Source of the DNA: an uncultured Armatimonadota bacterium
GTDB lineage: Bacteria > Armatimonadota > Fimbriimonadia > Fimbriimonadales > Fimbriimonadaceae
Direction of reading: 5' to 3'
Length of the DNA: 64,000 bases
Assembly (NCBI GenBank): GCA_903927345.1
Contig: CAIYMO010000011.1
Span: 38,418-102,417 of the forward strand
Notes under the pieces: model-generated
The model's input: the letters and a program-made list of their open reading frames with translations, nothing else
Databases searched by the model: none
What the model was told of the DNA's origin: nothing
Program-made: the position numbers and the translations under genes
Shown here: piece by piece, positions 55,809 to 63,584 of the stretch
Position numbering within the stretch: position 1 is the stretch's first letter
How the letters are laid out: each line of letters begins with the position of its first letter

Positions 55809-55839
55809 ACGTGCGAATGTGATTCCGCAGATAATCACT

Positions 55840-56736
55840 CTAATCACCTGTATCATTACCAGGAATTTCAGAATCCGGGTCGACATGAATGGTGCAAATG
55901 CAAGGCGCGAGCTCTGTCTCGATCCGTTTCTCGATCCGGTCGGCAAGGTCATGTGCCTGCACGACTGTCCATATCCGAGGGACCACAATGTGCATTTCCA
56001 CAAAATGTTGTTCTCCCGAATGCCGGGTTCGCAACTTGTGATAACTGATCAGTTCTGGCTCATTCGCCAATATTCCCTGGATCAACTCAAGTTCTTCTTC
56101 GTCAATGTGGCTATCAATCACCTGGTCGAATGCCGAGTGAATCATCTTTACCGAGGAGTACCCCAGCCAGACCGAAAGTAGAAGTGCAAAAAGCGGGTCA
56201 GCGTACGGCCAATTGGTCAGTTTGGTGACGACCAGGGCCGCAATAACGCCGATGGTGGTGATGATGTCGACCTGGATGTGCTGGGCGTTCGATTTGAGCG
56301 CAAAGGATTCAGTTTCGTTGCCTACCTTTGCAACGTGTCGCATGACGAGAAAGCCGATGCTTGCGCAAGCCGTGACAATAACAATTCCCCAATCGAGCTT
56401 TCCGATTACCGGCCTCTCAAAGAAATGGATGACCGCCATGACTGCCGTGTACAGCGCAAAAATGAAGAGAATAATCGCTTCGCTAAGCCCTGCCAAGGTA
56501 TCGATCTTTCCGTGACCGTAAGGGTGTTCATCATCAGGAGGTGCGGCGGCGGCTCGAACGCTGACCAGCGATACAAAAGAAGAGATGACGTCACTGACGC
56601 TATGCAACGCCTCACTCAGCAGGCTGACCGACCCCGTCAGTAATGCACCAAGCAGCTTTAGTCCCGTTTGGGCTAGGTTGAAACCAAAGGATAGGTTTGC
56701 CGCTGCTTGGACTCGTTTGGTTCTATCAGTCTGCAA
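55840..56736 (-). CDS. Cation diffusion facilitator transporter (Zn-type signature)
   Basis: A ~298-residue CDF antiporter exporting divalent metal against protons. The six-helix membrane domain starts ANLSFGFNLAQTGLKLLGALLTGS; helix 2 carries HSVSD and helix 5 HIQVD, the HxxxD/HxxxD pair of zinc-type members. A cytosolic DEHPYGHGK segment is the typical His-rich loop. The C-terminal domain ends CTIHVDPDSEIPGN. The start is uncertain: a TTG with AAGGAT upstream overlaps the 3' end of the Nramp gene (56726) by 11 bases; a longer ATG frame begins at 56811. Confidence 0.88.
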   Translation of the reverse strand: MQTDRTKRVQAAANLSFGFNLAQTGLKLLGALLTGSVSLLSEALHSVSDVISSFVSLVSVRAAAAPPDDEHPYGHGKIDTLAGLSEAIILFIFALYTAVMAVIHFFERPVIGKLDWGIVIVTACASIGFLVMRHVAKVGNETESFALKSNAQHIQVDIITTIGVIAALVVTKLTNWPYADPLFALLLSVWLGYSSVKMIHSAFDQVIDSHIDEEELELIQGILANEPELISYHKLRTRHSGEQHFVEMHIVVPRIWTVVQAHDLADRIEKRIETELAPCICTIHVDPDSEIPGNDTGD

Positions 56737-58084
56737 CAACTCGATCCTTGGCCCGATAAACGAACTGAGACCAGTATACAAAACCTGCAACTGCAGCCGC
56801 GCCACCCACAATCAGTGGCCATCCAAACTTGTCCGCCATAAAGTTGATGTTCAGCAAAGTAATCACAGTTCCGATCAGGACTCCCAAAACAGTCATCCAT
56901 TTCGGCGCCGCATACTCACCAAGTTTCGCTTTGTTGGCTGCGATCAGAACGAGCGGGAAGACGGCAAAGGGAAGCTGCAGGGATAGAATGACCTGCGACA
57001 AAACCAAGCCGTCAATGTCCCTTCCCTCCGTCAGTGTTACGATTAGGATCGCAGGGACCAGAGCAAGACCACGCGTAATCATACGGCGGAATTGTGGCTT
57101 GATCTTCCAGTTCATAAAGCCTTCCATGACCACTTGACCGGCGAGAGTTCCCGTGATCGTAGACGACTGCCCTGAAGCCAGCAGCGCAACCCCGAACAAC
57201 ACCGCTGCAACCGGTCCCAAGGTCGGAGTCAACAGTTCATGCGCCCGTTCAAGACTCGCAACCGGAGTTCCTCCCTTGTGGAAAACTGCCGCAGCCAAGA
57301 TCAAAATTGCTGCATTGACGAAGAATGCCGCACCTAACGAAATCACTGTGTCCCAAGTTGCAGCCTTGATCGCCTCATGCTTTCGATCTTCGGGCACTTG
57401 CCGGCTCTGAACGATCGAGCTGTGCAGATACAAGTTGTGTGGCATGACCGTCGCCCCAATGATTCCGATCGCGATACGAAGAGCATCGCCGCTTGGCTTC
57501 TCCCGGGGAATCAGGGAGGATGCAACCGAGCCCCAAGCTGGAGCCGCCTTAAAGACATTGATGAACAGGCAAACTCCGATAGTTCCGACCAAGACAATCA
57601 CAAGGGCTTCCAACTTTCGGAAGCCAAACTTCATCAAGCCCAACAGAAGGATGACGTCGAGGCCAGTGAGCACAACCCCCGCGACTTTGTTCAGTCCGAA
57701 CAGTAGGTTTAGGGCAACCGCAGATCCGATGACCTCCGCCACATCTGTAGCGATCATCGCAATCTCAGCGAGTAACCAGAGCAGGACCGAAAGCGGTCGG
57801 TTAAAGATCGCCTTGCAAGCTTGGGCCAGGTCCATTCCTCCACCGAGACCAAGGCGCACGCACAAGGTCTGAAGCAGAATCGCCATAAGGTTGCTAGCAA
57901 GGATGACCCAGAGCAACGTGTAGCCAAAACGAGAACCGCCTTCAAGGTCCGTCGCCCAGTTGCCCGGGTCCATGTATCCAACGCTAACGAGGAACCCCGG
58001 TCCCAAAAATCTGAGGAAGCGCGCGCCACGAGAGGGAGCGTCGGTTGACACTGTGTGGATGATTTCGTCGGCGCCCACTTTCAT
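56726..58084 (-). CDS. mntH: Nramp-family divalent metal transporter (MntH-like)
   Basis: A ~452-residue proton-coupled Mn2+/Fe2+ importer with 11 membrane helices. Helix 1 carries the metal-binding motif DPGNWATD (DPGN), and helix 6 has MPHNLYLHSS (MPH). I place the start at the ATG 58084 because a palindrome and a TAATAT element lie upstream; an ATG at 58105 is possible. The last helices are normal. Its stop overlaps the start of a CDF efflux gene, so an importer and an exporter are co-translated. Confidence 0.9.
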   Translation of the reverse strand: MKVGADEIIHTVSTDAPSRGARFLRFLGPGFLVSVGYMDPGNWATDLEGGSRFGYTLLWVILASNLMAILLQTLCVRLGLGGGMDLAQACKAIFNRPLSVLLWLLAEIAMIATDVAEVIGSAVALNLLFGLNKVAGVVLTGLDVILLLGLMKFGFRKLEALVIVLVGTIGVCLFINVFKAAPAWGSVASSLIPREKPSGDALRIAIGIIGATVMPHNLYLHSSIVQSRQVPEDRKHEAIKAATWDTVISLGAAFFVNAAILILAAAVFHKGGTPVASLERAHELLTPTLGPVAAVLFGVALLASGQSSTITGTLAGQVVMEGFMNWKIKPQFRRMITRGLALVPAILIVTLTEGRDIDGLVLSQVILSLQLPFAVFPLVLIAANKAKLGEYAAPKWMTVLGVLIGTVITLLNINFMADKFGWPLIVGGAAAVAGFVYWSQFVYRAKDRVVAD

Positions 58085-58094
58085 AGCTATGGCT

Positions 58095-58100
58095 ATATTA
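58095..58100 (-). promoter_or_regulatory. -10 element (TAATAT) of the Nramp gene
   Basis: On the minus strand TAATAT lies 10 bases before the ATG at 58084, next to the inverted repeat. Confidence 0.35.
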
Positions 58101-58117
58101 CCCATAGACCTATCGGT
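58100..58117. promoter_or_regulatory. Candidate metal-responsive operator upstream of the Nramp gene
   Basis: ACCCATAGACCTATCGGT is an 8-2-8 inverted repeat with one mismatch, placed between the -10 element and the expected -35 region of the transporter gene. Such position fits a DtxR/MntR-type or Fur-type repressor site; the regulator is not in this window. Confidence 0.45.
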
Positions 58118-58166
58118 AGATTGACCGGGGAACCTGACCTCTTTCAAGGCAATCAGAGAAAATCAC

Positions 58167-58502
58167 ATGGAACTCTTTTCTGCCGTTGATTTTGTGGCTC
58201 GACTGACCAATGATAAATTCCTGGTCATGGAAGACATCAGCCGATCCGCAAGCTCACTCGCAAGCCAGTTTAAGGTTTGCCCCCTCTGCGGAGGAATCAA
58301 CTCGGTTGAAGTCAGTAGTTGCTTTGTTTGCTCTTGGCACGGCGAGTTTGAAAACGATCCGAGCGTCATCGCAACTTCTTTCGATGACCTTCTTGAGCGA
58401 TGTCCTGGTCTGATGGAAGCGGTTGCCCCAGCAACTCGTCCCAGCGTCTGGCAAAAGATTCTCGCGATGCTCGGCGTTCGCCGGATCAACATTTCCGCCT
58501 GA
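58167..58502 (+). CDS. Small zinc-ribbon protein of unknown function
   Basis: A 111-residue protein with a zinc knuckle CPLCGG near residue 38 and SSCFVCSWHGEF about 14 residues later, four cysteines plus a nearby His. The remaining part is helical (TSFDDLLERCPGLMEAVAP). The C-terminus is short and basic. It is upstream of dnaB by 67 bases on the same strand. I cannot assign a function. Confidence 0.55.
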   Translation: MELFSAVDFVARLTNDKFLVMEDISRSASSLASQFKVCPLCGGINSVEVSSCFVCSWHGEFENDPSVIATSFDDLLERCPGLMEAVAPATRPSVWQKILAMLGVRRINISA

Positions 58503-58556
58503 ACTTTCCCCAACAATTGGTGGAGAAGTTTCTGACCAAGGAATCCCCGAGGGGTT

Positions 58557-58562
58557 TATACT
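58557..58562 (+). promoter_or_regulatory. -10 element (TATACT) of dnaB
   Basis: TATACT, then CTGAGGA and the GTG start at 58570; the intervening bases also contain an AGGA that could act as a ribosome-binding site. Confidence 0.55.
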
Positions 58563-58569
58563 CTGAGGA

Positions 58570-59973
58570 GTGATCGTCGATCCCCTCTCCCGCCAAGCCC
58601 TTTACAGCATCGAGGCAGAGATGGCCGTTCTTGGTTGCATGTTGCAATCGCCCAAAGCCGTTGACGAGGTTCTCGCAGTCCTCAACGAAGACGATTTCTA
58701 TCGGCCTGCCCACGCGATCATCTTCCGGGCAATCCGACAGCTGAACTCGAACCACCGAGAAATCGACCACCTTACCGTTCGCGTCGAGCTTCAAGAGCGC
58801 GGACTCCTCACCGAGGTCGGTGGACAGAGTTACCTGTTCGACATTGAGTTGCAGGCTCCGGCGATCTCAAACGCAAAATATTACGCAGACATCGTCATCG
58901 ACATGGCGACTCTTCGCCGTCTCGACGTCGCTGCAAAGAACATCCAAGGGCACGTCATCAATCCCGACATCGAGACGGTTGACGATAAAGTAGAACGATC
59001 CGAGCAAGAGATTTTTGAAGTTGGTCGAAGACGACTTGGAAAGCAATTCGCCCACGTTTCGTCGTTGGCAAAAGAGTTCTTTGTCGACGTCGATAAGATC
59101 GTCGAAAGCGGCAAGCCCCTCTTCGGTTTGCCAACCGGATTCATTGACCTTGACCGAATCACCACCGGCTTCTATCCCGGCGACTTCGTCATCATCGGTG
59201 CCCGACCCGCTATGGGTAAGACCTCGCTTGTTCTCGACTTCGCTTTGAACGTCGCCCAAGGTGTCCGCCGCGAAGGAAAGAAGGGAACGATCGCAATCTT
59301 CTCCCTCGAAATGAGCTCGATCCAGCTCACACGACGTATGGTTTCCATGGTGAGCGGTATCTCCATGGGCGTCCTCAAATCCGATAAGGGTCTCTCAGAG
59401 AAACAATATCTAGGTCTTGCCGACGCCTGCGAATCGCTCTACTCGATGCCGATCTACATCGACGACGCAAGCGATGTGACGCCGATGGAGATGCGAGGAA
59501 AGTGCCGCCGTCTGAAGGCTGAACACGGGCTCGACTTGGTCATCATCGACTACCTCCAGCTCATGCGCGGTTCCAAGAAGACGGAAAACCGCGTTCAGGA
59601 AATTTCCGAGATCGCCCGCGCGTGTAAGTCGATGGCAAAGGAGCTAGAAATCCCCGTTATCGCCCTCTCTCAGCTCTCGCGAGCGGTTGAAAACCGCGAC
59701 GACAAGCGCCCCCAGCTATCCGACATTCGTGAATCGGGTTCGATTGAAGCGGAAGCGGACATGGTCATGTTGCTTTACCGAGACTCGTACTACAAGGCAA
59801 AGGAAGAGCACAAGCCAGAGATCGAGTCCTACGACGAGGTGCAAGAAGCAGAAGTCATCATTGCGAAGCACCGAAACGGACCTGTTGGAAAAGTCATGCT
59901 CGGATTCCAACCTGCATTCGCTCGATACCGAAACCTCGACAGATCGTCCAGCTACTCGAACAATGAGGAGTAA
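58570..59973 (+). CDS. dnaB: Replicative DNA helicase DnaB
   Basis: DnaB (467 aa), the hexameric helicase at the replication fork. The N-terminal domain starts VIVDPLSRQALYSIEAEMAVLGCMLQ and has LLTEVGGQSYLFDI. The RecA-like C domain contains Walker A GARPAMGKTSLVLD near residue 212, Walker B LDLVIIDYLQLM near 320, and the arginine-finger region near 415. The length is normal. GTG start. It is followed 2 bases later by a small membrane zinc-ribbon gene. Confidence 0.96.
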   Translation: MIVDPLSRQALYSIEAEMAVLGCMLQSPKAVDEVLAVLNEDDFYRPAHAIIFRAIRQLNSNHREIDHLTVRVELQERGLLTEVGGQSYLFDIELQAPAISNAKYYADIVIDMATLRRLDVAAKNIQGHVINPDIETVDDKVERSEQEIFEVGRRRLGKQFAHVSSLAKEFFVDVDKIVESGKPLFGLPTGFIDLDRITTGFYPGDFVIIGARPAMGKTSLVLDFALNVAQGVRREGKKGTIAIFSLEMSSIQLTRRMVSMVSGISMGVLKSDKGLSEKQYLGLADACESLYSMPIYIDDASDVTPMEMRGKCRRLKAEHGLDLVIIDYLQLMRGSKKTENRVQEISEIARACKSMAKELEIPVIALSQLSRAVENRDDKRPQLSDIRESGSIEAEADMVMLLYRDSYYKAKEEHKPEIESYDEVQEAEVIIAKHRNGPVGKVMLGFQPAFARYRNLDRSSSYSNNEE

Positions 59974-59975
59974 CA

Positions 59976-60320
59976 ATGTCGTGGCGTAGCCGGTGCCTCC
60001 AACTCGTTGCGATCAGCGCCCTTTTGGCGATTTCAGCAGGTGCATTGTGGCAATTCCGCCTTCTGTCCTCGGCTCTGCTCGTGTTGGCCGTCCCGTTCAC
60101 CTTGTGGGCAATCGGTCTTTACGTCTACATGAGATTTGGCCCAGGGAAATACAATCTGGACGAGCTTCGTGAACTTGTACTCGAAGGACAGTACGATGAT
60201 TCGGACCTGCCCGATGTTGACCCTGAGGGCGACCTTTTCTGTCCCTGCTGCCAATCCGTCTACAACGTGAAGTTTGGAGTTTGCCCAACCTGCGCAACTC
60301 GGCAGACCCGGAAAAAATAG
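59976..60320 (+). CDS. Membrane-anchored zinc-ribbon protein
   Basis: A 114-residue protein with two N-terminal hydrophobic segments (~9-25 and ~31-50), an acidic linker, and a C-terminal zinc ribbon with CPCCQS near residue 88 and CPTCAT near 103. It starts 2 bases after dnaB and is probably co-transcribed. It is not a recognised family; the Cys pairs may bind metal. Confidence 0.6.
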   Translation: MSWRSRCLQLVAISALLAISAGALWQFRLLSSALLVLAVPFTLWAIGLYVYMRFGPGKYNLDELRELVLEGQYDDSDLPDVDPEGDLFCPCCQSVYNVKFGVCPTCATRQTRKK

Positions 60321-60346
60321 TGGTTGTTTCGGCGGCTACGACCTGA

Positions 60347-60352
60347 TATTCT
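60347..60352 (+). promoter_or_regulatory. -10 element (TATTCT) of the GH10 gene
   Basis: TATTCT, 6 bases (TGCGGC), then the ATG at 60359. Confidence 0.45.
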
Positions 60353-60358
60353 TGCGGC

Positions 60359-61480
60359 ATGATTGAGGCTATTGCATTTGCGGCGCTTGCCCTTGGCCCT
60401 GGACAGTTCACGACGTCAGGACTAAGACCCGAAGCCCTGCGGCTGGGAATGAATCTCGGGACCGCCGTTCAGTCCGATGCCCTCAAGAACAACATGGATT
60501 CGGGTCTTTACCGATCGGCAGTGTCCCAGAACATGACGATGATTGAGCCGGAGAACGACCTCAAGCCGGCTTCTTTGTGGAAAGGCATCGGTCAGTACGA
60601 CTTTTCGAAGCCCGACTACCTCCTGGGAGCACCAGGACAAACTGGATGGGCTCAGGCGAATCGGATGAAGGTACGAGGGCACGTTCTTCTTTATCCCAAC
60701 GAACCAGGCTACACAACGCCCCAGTGGCTCCTCAACATGGAGTCTCAACTCACTACCGCCCAAGTGAGGGATCTTCTTCGGGATTACATCTACACCGTTG
60801 CCGGTCGCTATGCCGGAAAGATCGCAATGTGGGATGTTGTTAATGAAGCAATCGCAGATAGCCAAAACACCAGACCGTTCAACCTGCGAAACTCCTTCTG
60901 GTACCGAAAGCTCGGTACCGAGTTTCTTGTCCTAGCCTTCCGGTATGCCGCCGAAGCGGACCCTTCGGCAAAGCTCTACTACAACGATTACGGAATCGAA
61001 CGTGGGGGTTGGAAAGCGGACTCAGTCGTGAACATGCTCAACTTCATTCGCCAGAGCGGAGTTCGTGTTGACGGCATCGGTCTGCAGTATCACATCGGAC
61101 TCTGGGACTCGTTCGCGGCAAATGACGCCCACTACCAAGTTGTCAACAAGTTTGAGCTCAACAACTATGACTGGCAAGTCACTGAGCTTGATGTCGCCAT
61201 AGACGTTGTCCAGTACCCATCCACAAACCCCCTCTACGGGCTAGTGCCGGTGCGACAGTCGGACTTGCAGTCGCAGTCAGCACTGTACAACGGAGTGTTT
61301 AAACTAGGGCTTTCCAGCCCCCGTTGCAAAGGCATCCAAATGTGGGGAATCACCGACAAACTCAGCTGGATCCCCCAATTCACGAACGGAAGCAAGGGGG
61401 CAGCAACACTGCTCAACGGATCGTACGCTGCGAAACCCGCATACTCCACCCTGCTAAAACTACTCCGATCCTCGCGCTGA
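60359..61480 (+). CDS. Glycoside hydrolase family 10 endo-1,4-beta-xylanase
   Basis: A 373-residue secreted xylanase that cuts internal xylan bonds. Signal-like start MIEAIAFAALALGPGQFTTSG. The (beta/alpha)8 barrel has PENDLKPASLW near residue 63, RGHVLLYPNE near 104, the acid/base in MWDVVNEAIADS near 158, and the nucleophile in WQVTELDVAI near 276. Single catalytic domain without carbohydrate-binding module. Its stop is 11 bases from the convergent large glycosidase-like gene. Confidence 0.93.
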   Translation: MIEAIAFAALALGPGQFTTSGLRPEALRLGMNLGTAVQSDALKNNMDSGLYRSAVSQNMTMIEPENDLKPASLWKGIGQYDFSKPDYLLGAPGQTGWAQANRMKVRGHVLLYPNEPGYTTPQWLLNMESQLTTAQVRDLLRDYIYTVAGRYAGKIAMWDVVNEAIADSQNTRPFNLRNSFWYRKLGTEFLVLAFRYAAEADPSAKLYYNDYGIERGGWKADSVVNMLNFIRQSGVRVDGIGLQYHIGLWDSFAANDAHYQVVNKFELNNYDWQVTELDVAIDVVQYPSTNPLYGLVPVRQSDLQSQSALYNGVFKLGLSSPRCKGIQMWGITDKLSWIPQFTNGSKGAATLLNGSYAAKPAYSTLLKLLRSSR

Positions 61481-61491
61481 GGTCGGAGAAA

Positions 61492-63525
61492 TTAGTTGAT
61501 CGGGAAGTAGCTCCAACCTTTCGCAGGAAGATCAAGTTTGATCTGGATATGCCCGTCCTTCACCTTGTGGGTGGAGGTCTTGCCTTCCTTCTCCCGCACC
61601 TTGGCGGTGGAACCTTTCAGCGGAACGTTGACCACTTCGGTCTGCCGTTGTCCTGTTGGGTTATACGCCAATAGCATTGCGCTTGGAGAGACAGTGGGGT
61701 TCACGTGAAGGATGAAGTCAATCCGTCGTCCATCGGCACGGCGGAGATGGATCACGTCCGACTCAAGGATCTCACGATACTTCTTGTACCAGTTCACCAT
61801 CCGCACCACCATCGCCTTCGTCTCTGGTGAATCGTACAGCCGCATTCCTCTGTAGCAAGCTTGTGCACCATATCCGAGGTTGTTCGCCAAGTGCAGCTCG
61901 TAATCCTGCAAGTGCTCCTTGAGTGGCTCAATTGTGGCCGCCGCCCCACCGCCCTGATATTCAACAAGTGGCACAAACATCCATCCCATCGAAGGGTTCT
62001 TATCCCAGGTGCCATCGAAGAGGTTCTGCCGCGCATGCACATGCTGCTGTTCACGAGGAAGGGACCAGTTCGTCTCTCGGTATCCCATGCCCGTCTTGTT
62101 GGATCCGGCGAGGAAGTACATGTCCGGAACGTTCAGGTAAACATCGCGACCTCGGCACCATCCGTAGAAGTCCGTAATCAGTTTCCACTGCTTCCATTGC
62201 GAGTCTTGATAGTCGCGGTGCCCTGGATGCTTTGTCGAAGCGCATGCATCGCCGGGGTAGTTCCCGTCGTGTTCAAGGATGTGGAATCCGGTCTCGCGGA
62301 TAAAGGTCTTCAAGTTCTCGAAATACTGCAACCCCCACTTCGAGCAGAGGCAAGGTGAATTCCCAAAGATTGTCCCGCCAGTCTTGCCCGTCTTCACGTT
62401 AATGACATCATTCTCATCATCGATGCGCCTACTCGCAAGCAGCGAATATCCGCCCAGTCGTACGCCTTTAGAATCTGCGTACTCTCGCAAGGCCTTAAAC
62501 TTCTGGATGTTTGCGGGAGACGTGTCCTCCATGTTGAGGCCACTACCAAAGCTCAGGATGGCAATCTCAAAACCACACTCCGAAGCCTGGTCAATCGCCG
62601 CCTTCACCTTTTCGATGTTTGTCGACACAATGTGAAGGATTAGTGGGTTCTGGTTGGTCCAAGGAGCAAAGCTCCGGAAGAATTGTCGAACATCGAGAGT
62701 CTTCTTTTCTCGTTCGTCCGACGAGTGGAGAATTAAGAAAGACCGGATGGACTTGTAGGTCTCATTAGGAGAGATGTCCAGTCCTGGCCCTACCGGAGGA
62801 TAAACATTAAGCAGCGCGGGCGTCTTGAGTTCATAACTCACCTGGGTTTGATAACGAGGATCGATTTCCCAGTGCACGGCGGATCCGGCATCCACTGTTC
62901 CGCCTCCGAATGCCATGTCCGTTAAGGCGGTGAGATTCGGCAAACGCCACGCTCGAGCCGCTTCAACATTGCTTTCCCCCTCGACAATGCTCAGCTTCTC
63001 GCTCGAAATCGTATCAAGCAGAACTGTCTTCGGACCCCGGTTGACAAACTCGACCTGCTTACCAATGACCGGCAAGTTGTCGTAAACCTCATACCTTACA
63101 GCAGCCGAAATGGTGTCACTCCGGAAGTACAACATGATCGCCTTACCACTTGGTGGCCAAGGGGATGTGGAACGATCAGGATGCGGAATGGGACGCTGAA
63201 TGGGGACTTCTTCTAAACCCACAAATCGCAAAGAATTTGGATCGGGCTGCAGTCCGTTGAGCCAGTTCGGGTCAAGAAAGGCCCGGTTTGGAGGCGGAGT
63301 CGTTCCCCCCAGAAGCACCTCTTTCCCATCGATTTTGAGCACCGCTTCAGGCTCAACCGATCGGATGTACTCGTTGCCCGTGTCCAGCCGTCGAATCGAT
63401 GTCGTCGTGACAAACCGATCCAAGTGAATGCGTCGTTCAACGATCCCGTTGGTAAGAACCAATTCAGAAGGCGTCCGTTCGATTCGCGCGAGATGGGACA
63501 TGACAACAGTTGCGGCAAGAAGCAC
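61492..63525 (-). CDS. Large secreted glycoside-hydrolase-like protein (alpha-galactosidase-type)
   Basis: A 677-residue exported protein (GTG start, MLLAATVVMSHLARIE). The N-terminal ~250 residues are a beta-sandwich domain. The barrel region has AILSFGSGLNMED near residue 327, then ILEHDGNYPGDACASTKHPGH, DVYLNVPDMYFLAGSNKTGMGYRETNWSLP and QACYRGMRLYD, matching uncharacterised proteins of Bacteroidota-type alpha-galactosidases (clan GH-D-like). Exact family is not certain. A C-terminal small domain ends KGWSYFP. Convergent with GH10. Confidence 0.6.
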   Translation of the reverse strand: MLLAATVVMSHLARIERTPSELVLTNGIVERRIHLDRFVTTTSIRRLDTGNEYIRSVEPEAVLKIDGKEVLLGGTTPPPNRAFLDPNWLNGLQPDPNSLRFVGLEEVPIQRPIPHPDRSTSPWPPSGKAIMLYFRSDTISAAVRYEVYDNLPVIGKQVEFVNRGPKTVLLDTISSEKLSIVEGESNVEAARAWRLPNLTALTDMAFGGGTVDAGSAVHWEIDPRYQTQVSYELKTPALLNVYPPVGPGLDISPNETYKSIRSFLILHSSDEREKKTLDVRQFFRSFAPWTNQNPLILHIVSTNIEKVKAAIDQASECGFEIAILSFGSGLNMEDTSPANIQKFKALREYADSKGVRLGGYSLLASRRIDDENDVINVKTGKTGGTIFGNSPCLCSKWGLQYFENLKTFIRETGFHILEHDGNYPGDACASTKHPGHRDYQDSQWKQWKLITDFYGWCRGRDVYLNVPDMYFLAGSNKTGMGYRETNWSLPREQQHVHARQNLFDGTWDKNPSMGWMFVPLVEYQGGGAAATIEPLKEHLQDYELHLANNLGYGAQACYRGMRLYDSPETKAMVVRMVNWYKKYREILESDVIHLRRADGRRIDFILHVNPTVSPSAMLLAYNPTGQRQTEVVNVPLKGSTAKVREKEGKTSTHKVKDGHIQIKLDLPAKGWSYFPIN

Positions 63526-63531
63526 GGAGCC

Positions 63532-63537
63532 AGTTTA
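63532..63537 (-). promoter_or_regulatory. -10 element (TAAACT) of the large glycosidase-like gene
   Basis: On the minus strand TAAACT, 6 bases, then the GTG at 63525. Confidence 0.55.
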
Positions 63538-63572
63538 GCCAAATCACCTTGCCAGCGCAACCGGGATCGGCA

Positions 63573-63578
63573 TATAGT
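63573..63578 (+). promoter_or_regulatory. -10 element (TATAGT) of the RbsD/FucU-like gene
   Basis: TATAGT, then ATTGCG and ATG at 63585, back to back with the divergent glycosidase-like promoter. Confidence 0.55.
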
Positions 63579-63584
63579 ATTGCG

